This document shows, piece by piece, positions 8,485 to 16,997 of a DNA stretch of 64,000 bases. The notes beneath the pieces were generated by a model, which saw only the letters and a program-made list of their open reading frames with translations, ran no database searches and had not been told where the DNA came from. Made by a program: the position numbers and the translations under genes. The stretch comes from Streptomyces sp. f51 (GTDB lineage Bacteria; Actinomycetota; Actinomycetes; Streptomycetales; Streptomycetaceae): the NCBI RefSeq assembly GCF_037940415.1, contig NZ_CP149798.1:6915001-6979000 (forward strand), written 5' to 3'. The stretch's first letter is position 1; every line of letters begins with the position of its first letter.

Positions 8485-8499
8485 ATGAGCACTCGGTGA
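8485..8499 (+). pseudogene. Possible start-only remnant of a lost downstream gene (tgmC?)
   Basis: One base after the tgmB stop, ATG AGC ACT CGG TGA encodes only MSTR. GGAAGGA lies seven bases upstream, inside the end of tgmB. The arrangement is that of a coupled downstream cistron whose body has been deleted or frameshifted; the next gene, on the other strand, ends nine bases later. In related clusters this position commonly holds the methyltransferase. That it is a relic is inference, and it may be chance. Confidence 0.35.
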
Positions 8500-8507
8500 A
8501 CGGCCGG

Positions 8508-10154
8508 TCACCCCACGCCCGTCCGGAAGGAGTCGAAGAAGACCTTCAGCGCCCGCCGGTTCGCGGCGCTGTCCCAGTCGTCCGCCGGAGTCGTCCAGCG
8601 CAGCGAGAAGCCCCGGTGACCGCCGATGAGGAACCCCCGGCCGAGGGTGCGCATCCGCACGCCCCCGGACACGGAGTACCACTCCATGTCGGCGCCCTTC
8701 AGGCCGCGGTAGGTCACCGGCTGGATGGCGCCCACCCGTTCGTAACCGGTGGACACGGCACGGAGGTTCGGCTCCAGGGCGCTCCAGACGGCGACCGGGT
8801 CGGGACCCAGCTGGGTGCTGTAGGTGACGGCCAGGGTGCGCGGATCGCCGCTCGCCCCGAAGGTCACGCGGTAGGCGAGGTCGTCCGAGGACTGCGTCTC
8901 CACCGGCTTCCAGCCCAGCGGCAGGGCGACCGCGAACCCCTGCGGCGCCCGGTAGAGGGAGAAGCCGGACGGCAGCGTCGTAGCGGAGGTGCGCGAAGGG
9001 GAGGGGGACGGCTTCGAGGACGCCGTGGGCGTCCGGCCGGTGGGCGCGGCCGAGGCGGTGGGGGCCGTCGTCGGTGTCCCGGTGGCGGCCCGTGACGGGG
9101 CGGGCCCGGACGCCGCGGCGTCGCTCCCGCCCGGCAGCCCGCCCATCAGGACGGCCGTCCCGACGGCGGCGACCGCGAGGGTGAGGGCCGCGCCCAGCAG
9201 CAGCGGCCGGGCCGCCGGCAGGTTTCCCCGGCCGCGTCCGGCGCGTCCCCCCTCCGAGCCCTCGTCCTCGCCGCCGCCCTCGCGGTGGTCCCCGGCCGGG
9301 CCGAGGAGGTCGGGCAGCGGCTCCGGGGGCGTGACCTCCTCGAAGTTCTGCCGCAGGATGCGCGTCAGCGCCTCGCGCACCACGGCCTCGGGCACCCGCT
9401 CCACCGGGTCCCAGCGCAGCAGGCCCAGGATGGCGGGAGCGAGCGGGCCCGCGCTCCGCGGCGGCCTGACCGGCAGACGGTCGACGGCCCGGAGCGTGGC
9501 CTCCGGGTCGCCCCGGTCCTGCACGAGCGGCCGCCCCTCGACCAGCGCGTACATCATCGCGCCCAGCGTCCAGAGGTCCGCGGCGGGCGTGGTCGCCTCA
9601 CCGCGGGCCTGTTCGGGGGAGGCGTACGAGGGAGCGGTGACGCGGGGAGCGGCGGCGGCCGGCTTCAGCCCGAAGCCGGTGACGGTGACGGTGCCGTGCT
9701 CGTCGGCCCACACCTGGCTCGGGCCGAGTTCGCCGTGCACGACGCCCTCCCGGTGGGCCGAGGTGAGGACGTCGAGGGCGCCGAGCCCGATCGCGGCGGC
9801 GCGCACATGATCGAGGGGACCGTTCCCGAGGAGTTCGGCCAGAGGGGCGCCCGGGGGCCGCTCCGTGACCGTCCACACGAACCCGGGCTCCTCGGCCACG
9901 TCCAGGACCGCGGCCACTCCTCCGTGACAGGCGGGACCGAGGATCCCCGCCGTGCGGAGGATCCGGTCGGCCGCGGGCTCCGGTTTCTCCTCGCCCGGGT
10001 GGTCGGCGGCGCGTGACCGGGTCAGGACGACGGGCCGTCCGAAGGCGGTGTCCTCGCCGTGCCACAGGGCCCGGCCCTCCTCGCGCAGGAAGACGTCGAG
10101 CAGCCGGTATCTCCCGGCAATCAACTCGCCCGGGGAGTCTTGCGCCTTGGCCAT
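8508..10154 (-). CDS. Membrane-anchored protein kinase-like protein, probably a pseudokinase
   Basis: 548 aa. Residues about 15-280 have a Ser/Thr kinase fold (GRYRLLDVFL start; APSYASPEQARGEATTPAAD activation/APE-like region), but catalytic residues are missing. The HRD region reads HGELGPSQVW (near residue 140) and DFG reads GFG (near 160). No beta-3 lysine is evident in RPVVLTRSRA. A single transmembrane helix lies near 316-340, then a Ser/Thr/Pro linker, then an extracellular domain (about 400-548) of unknown type. The ATG at 10154 has GAGGGA five bases upstream; an ATG two codons earlier is too close to it. It probably acts as a scaffold or sensor. Confidence 0.8.
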   Translation of the reverse strand: MAKAQDSPGELIAGRYRLLDVFLREEGRALWHGEDTAFGRPVVLTRSRAADHPGEEKPEPAADRILRTAGILGPACHGGVAAVLDVAEEPGFVWTVTERPPGAPLAELLGNGPLDHVRAAAIGLGALDVLTSAHREGVVHGELGPSQVWADEHGTVTVTGFGLKPAAAAPRVTAPSYASPEQARGEATTPAADLWTLGAMMYALVEGRPLVQDRGDPEATLRAVDRLPVRPPRSAGPLAPAILGLLRWDPVERVPEAVVREALTRILRQNFEEVTPPEPLPDLLGPAGDHREGGGEDEGSEGGRAGRGRGNLPAARPLLLGAALTLAVAAVGTAVLMGGLPGGSDAAASGPAPSRAATGTPTTAPTASAAPTGRTPTASSKPSPSPSRTSATTLPSGFSLYRAPQGFAVALPLGWKPVETQSSDDLAYRVTFGASGDPRTLAVTYSTQLGPDPVAVWSALEPNLRAVSTGYERVGAIQPVTYRGLKGADMEWYSVSGGVRMRTLGRGFLIGGHRGFSLRWTTPADDWDSAANRRALKVFFDSFRTGVG

Positions 10155-10434
10155 CGTCATCCCTCGTCGTCTACCGGCACCGCCTTTCCCAGAAGTACGC
10201 GGGACGTGACGAAGAGTGTTCAACGGGAGACGGTTGGAGATGTGTGTTTTTACCCGGGCGCGGTGTCGTCGCGCGCGCGTACGAACAACGCGGGCCGGTG
10301 TTTCCCGCCGGTTCACCCGCTCTCGGCACCTCGACACCGGAGAGCGGCCCGGGAAAGATGCCAGATGCACACAATGCTCGCCGTCCGCCGTGTTCCGCCG
10401 TCCCCACCGCCCGAGCCATCCGGAGGCCGTTCGT

Positions 10435-11916
10435 ATGAGTGCCCGACCGCTGCCCGTCAGCCCGCCCGCAGAGCAGGGGGTCGACGCCTCGGGCATCACC
10501 GCCTTCCTCGACGCCGTCGAGGCGGACCCGGACATCGAACCGCACAGTCTGATGATCCTGCGCCACGGACACCTGGTCGCCTCCGGCTGGTGGGCGCCGT
10601 ACACCCCCGAACGCGTCCAGCTGCTCTACTCGCTCAGCAAGAGCTTCACCTCGACGGCCGCCGGATTCGCCGTGGGCGAGGGCCTGTTGGACCTCGACCG
10701 CACGGTGATCTCGTACTTTCCCGAGTTCGAGGCCGACATCACCGATCCGCGCAGCCGCGCGATGCTCGTCCGGCACGTCGCCGCCATGGCGAGCGGTCAT
10801 CTCGCCGAGACCTGGGCCGACGCGATGCGGACCGACCGCACGGAGGCGGTACGCGGCTTCCTGCTGATCCCGCCGGACCGTGAGCCCGGCACGGTCTTCG
10901 CCTACAACCAGTCCGCCACCTACACCCTCGCTTCGATCCTCCAGCGTGTGACCGGGGTGTCGCTGACCGACTATCTGCGGCCCCGCCTGTTCGACCCGCT
11001 GGGCATCGGGGAGACCGCCTGGACACGCAACCGGGCCGGCCGGGAGATCGGCTTCAGCGGGCTGCACGCCGCGACCGACGCCGTCGCCCGGCTCGGGCAG
11101 CTGTATCTGGACGAAGGCGTCTGGGAGGGGCGCAGGCTCCTGCCGGCCTCCTGGATCGCCGAGGCGACCCGGGTGCACGTGCCGAACGCCGACGGCAGCC
11201 CCGAGGGCGCCCGTTCGGACTGGCAGCAGGGCTACGGACTCCAGTTCTGGCGCGGACGGCACGGATACCGCGGGGACGGGGCCTTCGGACAGTTCTGCGT
11301 CGTCCTGCCCGAACACGACGCCGTGATCGTCACGACCGCGGCGACCGACCGGATGCAGGAACTGCTGAACCTGATGTGGCGCCATCTGCTGCCCGCGTTC
11401 GGGACGGTGCCCCTGCCCGACGCGGACGAGCGCGACGAGGCGCTGAGCCGACGGCTCTCCCGGCTCGCCCTGCCCCCGGTGGAGGCCGCTGCCGAGCCTC
11501 CGGAGCACACGGAAGCCTGGGCGCGGGCGGAGTTCACGCCCGCGGGCGGCGTCTGCGCGGCCCACAGGACACTGACGGGCGTGCTCGTCGCCGAGGCGGG
11601 CAAGGACACCCGCGTCACCCTGGTCGAGGGGGAGCGGCGGCTCGAACTGCGGCTCGAAGGACCGGACTGGAGCGTCGATCCCGGTCCGACGCCGATGGCG
11701 GTCGGCGGGGGCTGGACCGCCCCGGGCACCCTTCGGATCGACGTGATCTTCCTGGAGACCCCGCACCGGCTGACCGTGGAGTGCGCCCTTCCTGGCGGCA
11801 CCTTCACGGCCCGCTGGCACACGACCCCGCTCCACGCCCGTTCCCTGGACTCCCTGCGGGCGCCGTCAACCGGTCCCCGGAAAACGCCACACCTCGCCAC
11901 CCCTTCCGCCACGTAG
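10435..11916 (+). CDS. Beta-lactamase-fold serine hydrolase
   Basis: A 493-aa protein of the class C beta-lactamase/esterase superfamily. The nucleophile motif SxxK appears as YSLSKSFTS near residue 70, and the tyrosine motif as FAYNQSATYTL. No signal peptide is seen, so a cytoplasmic esterase or amidase is more likely than a true beta-lactamase. The C-terminal 130 residues form an extra beta-rich region, as in many actinomycete members. CGGAGG precedes the ATG at 10435. The substrate cannot be deduced. Confidence 0.86.
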   Translation: MSARPLPVSPPAEQGVDASGITAFLDAVEADPDIEPHSLMILRHGHLVASGWWAPYTPERVQLLYSLSKSFTSTAAGFAVGEGLLDLDRTVISYFPEFEADITDPRSRAMLVRHVAAMASGHLAETWADAMRTDRTEAVRGFLLIPPDREPGTVFAYNQSATYTLASILQRVTGVSLTDYLRPRLFDPLGIGETAWTRNRAGREIGFSGLHAATDAVARLGQLYLDEGVWEGRRLLPASWIAEATRVHVPNADGSPEGARSDWQQGYGLQFWRGRHGYRGDGAFGQFCVVLPEHDAVIVTTAATDRMQELLNLMWRHLLPAFGTVPLPDADERDEALSRRLSRLALPPVEAAAEPPEHTEAWARAEFTPAGGVCAAHRTLTGVLVAEAGKDTRVTLVEGERRLELRLEGPDWSVDPGPTPMAVGGGWTAPGTLRIDVIFLETPHRLTVECALPGGTFTARWHTTPLHARSLDSLRAPSTGPRKTPHLATPSAT

Positions 11917-11952
11917 AGATATCCACCACCATGCATATGCCGAGGTCCTGAC

Positions 11953-11986
11953 GGGGCGCGGCGGGCCTTCGACCCGCCCCGCCCGC
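11953..11986 (+). terminator. Imperfect GC-rich hairpin after the serine hydrolase
   Basis: GGGGCGCGGCGGG and a downstream CCCGCCCCGCCC can pair imperfectly around a small TTCG-containing loop. It is 37 bases after the serine hydrolase stop. No U-tract follows, which is usual in Streptomyces. Confidence 0.4.
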
Positions 11987-12025
11987 GCGCCCGACGGGCG
12001 GAGGGAACCATCTCCGGGGTGATGC

Positions 12026-12493
12026 ATGACGAACCTGATGTGGACGCGGAGCGTGGAATGGCTCGCGGCGGCCGCCACGAATCCGAGGGCGTGCAAACGC
12101 CAGTGGGACCAGGGCACGGGCGGTGTGCTCCTGGAAGCCGGACGCTACTGGGACGTGCTGAGCGTGCCCGAGCAACTCGGCCTGCTCGCCCTCGACATCC
12201 TGTGGTCCGAACCGCTCCGGGTACCGGGGCCCACCCTCGTCGACTGCGCCGCACGGCGGGTGGGCTTCTTCCTGCCGCCCGACCCCGAGAGCAGGTGGGA
12301 GGGGTCGGGGCTGCGCCATCTCGGCAGGGGCTCGTGGATCGCCGTACCGCCGCCGTACCGCTCGGCGGGACCGCTGGAGTGGATCGTGCCGCCGGACGGG
12401 ACGGGTGCGCTGCACCCCGCACTGCCCCTGGAGCTGGCGCTGCGGCAGGCCAACGGGACCCTCGCCGTGCTCGCGCCACCGGTGGGGGAGTAG
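12026..12493 (+). CDS. Short conserved Streptomyces protein, possibly a degenerate prim-pol-like fold
   Basis: A 155-aa soluble protein. The segment LDILWSEPLRVPGPTLVDCA, followed by HLGRGSWIAVPPPYRS and WIVPPDGTGALHPAL, recalls the shape of the bifunctional primase/polymerase N-terminal domains common in Streptomyces. The catalytic acidic residues of an active enzyme are not recognisable. Function is therefore unassigned. It begins at an ATG 110 bases after the serine hydrolase. No strong ribosome site is seen. Confidence 0.65.
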   Translation: MTNLMWTRSVEWLAAAATNPRACKRQWDQGTGGVLLEAGRYWDVLSVPEQLGLLALDILWSEPLRVPGPTLVDCAARRVGFFLPPDPESRWEGSGLRHLGRGSWIAVPPPYRSAGPLEWIVPPDGTGALHPALPLELALRQANGTLAVLAPPVGE

Positions 12494-12575
12494 ACGTCAC
12501 CGCTCGCGGGGCCCGGCCTCAGGGGCACGCCCGAGAATCGGTCCGGTCACCCGGCCCGCAGGAGATCCGCGTCGG

Positions 12576-12791
12576 TCACCCGGTCCCGTAGAAGTGCGCC
12601 TGTCCTCCGCGCCACTTCACCCAGGCCGGGTCGTCCAGCAGATCCTCGGCGTCCGGGAGTCCGGCCCGGCCGAGGAACTCCAGGAGATCCTCGTCGGAGA
12701 ACGCCACGCCGAGGTTCTCACCGCGCGCGGTCACCTCACGGCCGCTGGTATCCAGGGCCGGATGCACAACCAAAGGAGCCCGTCCGGACAT
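12576..12791 (-). CDS. Small conserved hypothetical protein, 71 aa
   Basis: A 71-residue acidic protein (MSGRAPLVVHPALDTSGREV ... FSDEDLLEFLGRAGLPDAEDLLDDP ... HFYGTG) with coding-like codon use. I do not recognise the family. The central acidic helix may mediate protein contacts. The ATG at 12791 is preferred to the GTG at 12857 because the 22 extra codons are Arg/Pro-rich and look non-coding. It is convergent with the 155-aa gene and divergent from the VOC gene. Confidence 0.6.
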   Translation of the reverse strand: MSGRAPLVVHPALDTSGREVTARGENLGVAFSDEDLLEFLGRAGLPDAEDLLDDPAWVKWRGGQAHFYGTG

Positions 12792-12942
12792 GTATCCAGG
12801 ATCGTCCTTCGCGCCCCGCCGCGCATCCCGGCGGGGCGGACACGGGCGGACGGACACGGGCGGACACCGGTCGCAGGACGGTGTGAGAGTGGTTGTATGC
12901 GGTACGGAACGCGTAGCGGGTTCTCCGGGTGAGGAGCTTTCG

Positions 12943-13434
12943 ATGAGTGCGACGGACGAGCAGGCGATCGAGGCGGAGCGTCAGCGGATCAGGGACGCCC
13001 ATCTGAAGACGGAGCGGCCGCCCAGCACGGCCCGCGGCGTGCACCATGTCGCGCTGCTCTCCGCGGACGTGGAGCGGACCGTACGGTTCTACCAGGGCGT
13101 CCTCGGCTTCCCGCTCACCGAGATGATCGAGAACCGGGACTACAAGGGCTCGACCCACTTCTTCTTCGACCTCGGCAACGGCAACCTGATCGCGTTCTTC
13201 GACTTCCCCGGCCTCGACCTCGGCCCCTACGCGGAGGTCCTCGGCGGACTGCACCACCTCGCCATCTCCGTCGACCCCGGCACCTGGCGCGAACTGCGCG
13301 AGCGGCTCGACGCCGCCGGGGTCGAGTACATGGAAGAGAGCGGCACCTCGATCTACTTCCGTGACCCCGACGGCGCCCGGATCGAACTGCTCGCCGATCC
13401 GCTCGGCGAGATGTACGGCAACAAGGTCCTCTGA
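12943..13434 (+). CDS. VOC (glyoxalase/dioxygenase-fold) family protein
   Basis: A 163-aa single-domain member of the vicinal oxygen chelate superfamily. After a charged helix of about 30 residues comes GVHHVALLSADVERTVRFYQ with the first metal-ligand His. GLHHLAISVD carries a second, and YFRDPDGARIELLAD carries the Glu. All the usual ligands seem present, so it may bind a divalent metal. The reaction is not predictable. The start follows GAGGAGC. The longer upstream frame crosses the divergent promoter region and is rejected. Confidence 0.85.
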   Translation: MSATDEQAIEAERQRIRDAHLKTERPPSTARGVHHVALLSADVERTVRFYQGVLGFPLTEMIENRDYKGSTHFFFDLGNGNLIAFFDFPGLDLGPYAEVLGGLHHLAISVDPGTWRELRERLDAAGVEYMEESGTSIYFRDPDGARIELLADPLGEMYGNKVL

Positions 13435-13456
13435 ACCCGCGGGAGCGGCCGGGGCC

Positions 13457-13807
13457 TCAGCGCAGGGTCTCGGCCCAGTTCGCCGGAACACGCCCGGCCG
13501 GGCCGGGCGCGGGCTGGTCCAGCGGGTGGCTCACCGGCGGAGCGAGCGCGGGACCGGCCTCGTACAGCTCCGAGGTGTCGTAGTCCCAAAACCAGTCCTC
13601 GCCCGGCTCGAAGCTCTGGATGATCGGGTGCCCGGTGCCCCGCGCGTGCGCCGTGGCGTGCTTGGCCGGGGAGTCGTCGCAGCAGCCGACGTGCCCGCAC
13701 TGGGCGCAGCGCCGCAGATGGACCCACCAGCCGCCGGCGGCGTCGCACTCGGTGCAGCCGGTGCCGCTCGGCGGTACGGACGGGTCGATTCCGTTCGGTG
13801 TGGTCAT
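13457..13807 (-). CDS. UBP-type zinc-finger protein
   Basis: A 116-aa protein with a ZnF-UBP domain: CTECDAAGGWWVHLRRCAQC, GHVGCCDDSPAKHATAHARG and TGHPIIQSFEPGEDWFWDYD supply the Cys/His zinc ligands and the pocket that binds free C-terminal di-glycine in eukaryotic relatives. It is last in a three-gene operon and overlaps the stop of the histidine kinase by four bases (ATGA). GAGGAG lies before the ATG at 13807. Its ligand in a bacterium is unknown; a role in recognising a modified protein or a C-terminus is inference. Confidence 0.9.
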   Translation of the reverse strand: MTTPNGIDPSVPPSGTGCTECDAAGGWWVHLRRCAQCGHVGCCDDSPAKHATAHARGTGHPIIQSFEPGEDWFWDYDTSELYEAGPALAPPVSHPLDQPAPGPAGRVPANWAETLR

Positions 13808-15246
13808 GACGGCTCCTCGGAGGAATCCGCGGCGGTCAGGGGGAGACGCACCTGGAAGCGGGTGTCGCCGGGCACGGACTGCACCATCAGACTGCCGTGA
13901 TGCTTGTTCACGACGATCCGCCAGGAGATGTCCAGGCCCAGACCGGTGCCCTCGCCCACCGGCTTGGTGGTGAAGAACGGGTCGAAGATGCGGTCGCGGA
14001 TCTCCTCGGGCACGCCGGGGCCCGTGTCGCGGAACTCGACGAGCACATGGTCCCCGTCGAGCGCGGTGCGCACCGTCAGCGTCCCCTCGCCGGCCATCGC
14101 CGAGGCGGCGTTGTCGATGAGGTTCGTCCACACCTGGTTCAGCTCGCCCGGGAAGGCGGGGATCCGGGGCAGCGTACGGTCGTACTCCTTGACGACCTTG
14201 ATGCCGGAGCCCATCTTCCCGGCGAGCATCATCAGGGTGCTGTCGAGCAGTTCGTGCACGTCGGAGACCTGGTAGGGCGCGCGGTCCATCTGCGAGTACT
14301 GCTTGGCCGCGTCCACGAGGTGCGAGATCCGGGTGGTGGAGTCCTCGATCTCGTTCATCAGGAGTTCGGTCTCGACCGTGTAGTTCAGCCACCGGACCGC
14401 GCCTTCGAGGGTCGGCCCGTCCACGGCCGCCGCGACCTGGTCCAGCCAGTCCGTGTCCAGACCGGCCTGCACGAAGGTCGGCGCCAGCTGCCAGCCGCCC
14501 GCGATCTCGTGGTCGTCGAGCCAGTCGGCCAGCGCGTCCTCCCGGTCGGAGGCCTCCAGCGGGCTCAGCGGGGTGGCCTTGGCGACCTGCTCGGCCGTCC
14601 GCTCCTGGATCTCCACCAGCGTCTCCAGCGCGTCGCGCGCGTACGGCCCCGAGGCGATCATCCCGAGCTTCTGCCGCATGTGGGCCACCCGGTCGCGCAG
14701 CGCGGAGGTGGCCCGCACGGCCGCCGCGGCCGGGTTGTTGAGCTCGTGCGTGAGCCCGGCCGACAGCGAGCCGAGCGCCAGCAGCCGCTCGCGCTGCCCG
14801 ATCGTGCGCTGGGTGTTCTGGCTGCCGAAGAACATGCCCTCCAGCAGATGGACGGCCATCGGGAACCAGTCCCGCAGGATGGCCGAGAACGTCGCGGCGG
14901 GCAGGACGAAGAACCGGGACGGCTCGGTGACCCGCATCGAGCCCTTGTACTGCGCGTCGCCCGGGGCGCTGAGGTACGCCTGCATCGCGCCCGCGTACAC
15001 CCCGCGCTGCGAGGTGCGGCTGATCTCCACGTCGTCCGCGCCGACCCGGCGGGACATCACGACCGTGCCCTCCAGGAGCACGTAGAAGCAGGTGGCGGGA
15101 TCGCCCTCGGTGTACACGGGACCGGGGTCGAACTGCTCGGTCCGGCCCTCCCTGCACAGCCGGTCGAGCTGCTCGGAGTCGAGCTTCTCGAACAGGAACA
15201 GCGTGCTCAGTTCGGCCGCGTCGCACGGCACCGGCCGCCCGCTCAC
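13804..15246 (-). CDS. Histidine kinase with N-terminal cyclic-nucleotide-binding domain
   Basis: 480 aa, no membrane segment. Residues about 15-130 are a Crp-like cNMP-binding domain (FDPGPVYTEGDPATCFYVLL, EGTVVMSRR). The dimerisation helix carries the phospho-acceptor His in LTHELNNPAAAAV near residue 168. The ATPase has the N box (QVWTNLIDNAASAM), DTGPGVP and GEGTGLGLDISWRI. The partner is probably the receiver domain of the fused oxidoreductase encoded just upstream. The GTG start at 15246 overlaps the stop of that gene (GTGA), which argues for translational coupling. The HELNNP box is that of soluble kinases related to redox or light sensing. The true ligand is unknown. Confidence 0.9.
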   Translation of the reverse strand: MSGRPVPCDAAELSTLFLFEKLDSEQLDRLCREGRTEQFDPGPVYTEGDPATCFYVLLEGTVVMSRRVGADDVEISRTSQRGVYAGAMQAYLSAPGDAQYKGSMRVTEPSRFFVLPAATFSAILRDWFPMAVHLLEGMFFGSQNTQRTIGQRERLLALGSLSAGLTHELNNPAAAAVRATSALRDRVAHMRQKLGMIASGPYARDALETLVEIQERTAEQVAKATPLSPLEASDREDALADWLDDHEIAGGWQLAPTFVQAGLDTDWLDQVAAAVDGPTLEGAVRWLNYTVETELLMNEIEDSTTRISHLVDAAKQYSQMDRAPYQVSDVHELLDSTLMMLAGKMGSGIKVVKEYDRTLPRIPAFPGELNQVWTNLIDNAASAMAGEGTLTVRTALDGDHVLVEFRDTGPGVPEEIRDRIFDPFFTTKPVGEGTGLGLDISWRIVVNKHHGSLMVQSVPGDTRFQVRLPLTAADSSEEPS

Positions 15247-16919
15247 GACTGCTCCAGATAACGGTGGACGAGCATGACGGCCATGGCTCCCTCTCCGACC
15301 GCGGACGCGACCCGCTTCGCCGACTCGGCGCGCGCGTCCCCGGCCACGAACACGCCGGGCACATTGGTTTCCAGGTGGTACGGAGGCCGGTCCAGCTCCC
15401 AGCCGTGCGGAGGCTGCCCGTCGGGTGTCATGTCCGGACCCGCGACGATGAATCCCCGGGCGTCCCGCAGGACCGTGCCCTCCAGCCAGTCGGTGAGCGG
15501 GGCCGCGCCGATGAAGACGAACATCCACTGCGCGTCGACGAGTTCGGTGTGGCCGCTCTCCACATCGCGCAGGGTCAGCTGCTCCAGGTGGCCGTCGCCG
15601 TGCGCGGAGTCCACGACCGTGCCGGTGCGCACCGAGATGTTCGGCGCGTCGGCGATCTGCTCGATCAGATAGTGCGACATGGAGGCGGAAAGCGAGGAGC
15701 CGCGCACCAGGATGGTGACGGACTTGGCGCCCCGGGCCAGGTACATCGCCGCCTGGCCGGCCGAGTTCGCGCCGCCCACGATGTACACGTCGTGGCCCTG
15801 GCAGGCGGCGGCCTCGGTCAGCGCCGAGCCGTAGAAGACACCGCAGCCGGTCAGCTCGGCCAGACCGGGCGCCTGGAGCTGGCGGTAGGAGACCCCGGTC
15901 GCGAGGATCACCGCGTGCGCGGAGATCGCGGAGCCGTCGGAGAAGCGGATGGTGCGCGAGGCCCCGGTGACCTCCAGTCCCGTCACCTCACGCGCGGTGA
16001 GGATCTCGGCGCCGAACTTCGCCGCCTGGCGCCGCGCCCGGTCGGTGAGCTGGCCCCCGGAGACCCCGTCCGGGAAGCCGAGGTAGTTCTCGATCCGGGA
16101 ACTCTGGCCCGCCTGTCCGCCGGTCGCGGACCGCTCCACCAGCACGGTGCGCAGCCCCTCGGACGCGCCGTACACGGCCGCCCCGAGCCCGGCCGGGCCG
16201 CCGCCGATGACGACGAGGTCGTAGAACTCCGAGGTGGGGGTCGTGGCGAGCCCCACGTGCGCCGCGATCTCCGGGTCCTCGGGCTCCACGAGCGGGGTGC
16301 CGTCCGGGGTGACCACCAGCGGCAGCCGCTCACCGTCCTGCCCGGCCGCGCTCAGCAGCCGCTTGCCCTCGGGGGTGTCGGACGAGTACCACCGGTAGGG
16401 CACCTGGTTGCGGGCCAGGAACTCCCTGACGCCCGACGAGCGCGCCGACCAGCGGTGCCCGACCACCTTGCACGCGCCCACCGGCCGGTAGTCGCTGACC
16501 CGCCAGGCGTCCAGGAGGTCGTCGACGACCGGGTAGAGCTTCTCCTCCGGAGGGTCCCAGGGCTTGAGGAGGTAGTGGTCGAGGTCGATCACGTTGATCG
16601 CGTCGATCGCCGCGTTCGTGTCCGCGTACGCGGTGAGCAGCACCCGGCGGGCGCCCGGATACACGTCGAGGGCCTGTTCCAGGAACTCGATGCCGTTCAT
16701 CTGCGGCATCCGGTAGTCGGCGAGGATCACCGCCACCTGGTCGCCGCGCAGCTTCAGCTCGCGCAGGGCGTCGAGGGCGGCCTCCCCGGACTCCGCGCGC
16801 ACGATCCGGTGGCCCTCGCCGTAGCGGCGCCGGAGGTCACGGGCGACGGCCCGCGACACCCCGGGGTCGTCGTCGACGGTCAGAATGACGGTCCGCGCCG
16901 GACTGGCGGCCTGGGTCAT
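15243..16919 (-). CDS. Fused response regulator receiver / thioredoxin-reductase-like flavoprotein
   Basis: 558 aa. Residues 10-135 are a CheY-like receiver with phospho-acceptor Asp68 in VILADYRMPQMNG and the conserved Lys in HYLLKPWDPP. About 150-225 is a glutaredoxin/thioredoxin-like segment lacking CxxC. From about 230 is a TrxR-type FAD/NAD(P) module (DLVVIGGGPAGLGAAVYG, IVGGANSAGQAAMYLARGA, GVFVAGDARAES). The redox CxxC of true thioredoxin reductase is replaced by GVFYGSALTEAAAC, so disulphide reductase activity is doubtful. It is first in the operon. PGAP-type annotation calls this architecture fused response regulator/thioredoxin-disulfide reductase. Confidence 0.9.
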   Translation of the reverse strand: MTQAASPARTVILTVDDDPGVSRAVARDLRRRYGEGHRIVRAESGEAALDALRELKLRGDQVAVILADYRMPQMNGIEFLEQALDVYPGARRVLLTAYADTNAAIDAINVIDLDHYLLKPWDPPEEKLYPVVDDLLDAWRVSDYRPVGACKVVGHRWSARSSGVREFLARNQVPYRWYSSDTPEGKRLLSAAGQDGERLPLVVTPDGTPLVEPEDPEIAAHVGLATTPTSEFYDLVVIGGGPAGLGAAVYGASEGLRTVLVERSATGGQAGQSSRIENYLGFPDGVSGGQLTDRARRQAAKFGAEILTAREVTGLEVTGASRTIRFSDGSAISAHAVILATGVSYRQLQAPGLAELTGCGVFYGSALTEAAACQGHDVYIVGGANSAGQAAMYLARGAKSVTILVRGSSLSASMSHYLIEQIADAPNISVRTGTVVDSAHGDGHLEQLTLRDVESGHTELVDAQWMFVFIGAAPLTDWLEGTVLRDARGFIVAGPDMTPDGQPPHGWELDRPPYHLETNVPGVFVAGDARAESAKRVASAVGEGAMAVMLVHRYLEQS

Positions 16920-16997
16920 ACCTCTCCCACCCCGAGCAGGTCAGTTGCGTCCCGGCCCGGTGGACGCCGAGGGCGCCCCGGGGCGGATACAGAGCCA

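Noticed and set aside
12790..12942. An N-terminal extension of the VOC protein to 12790
   Set aside because: The added 51 codons lie across the divergent promoter and are non-coding in bias. GAGGAGC is at the ATG 12943.
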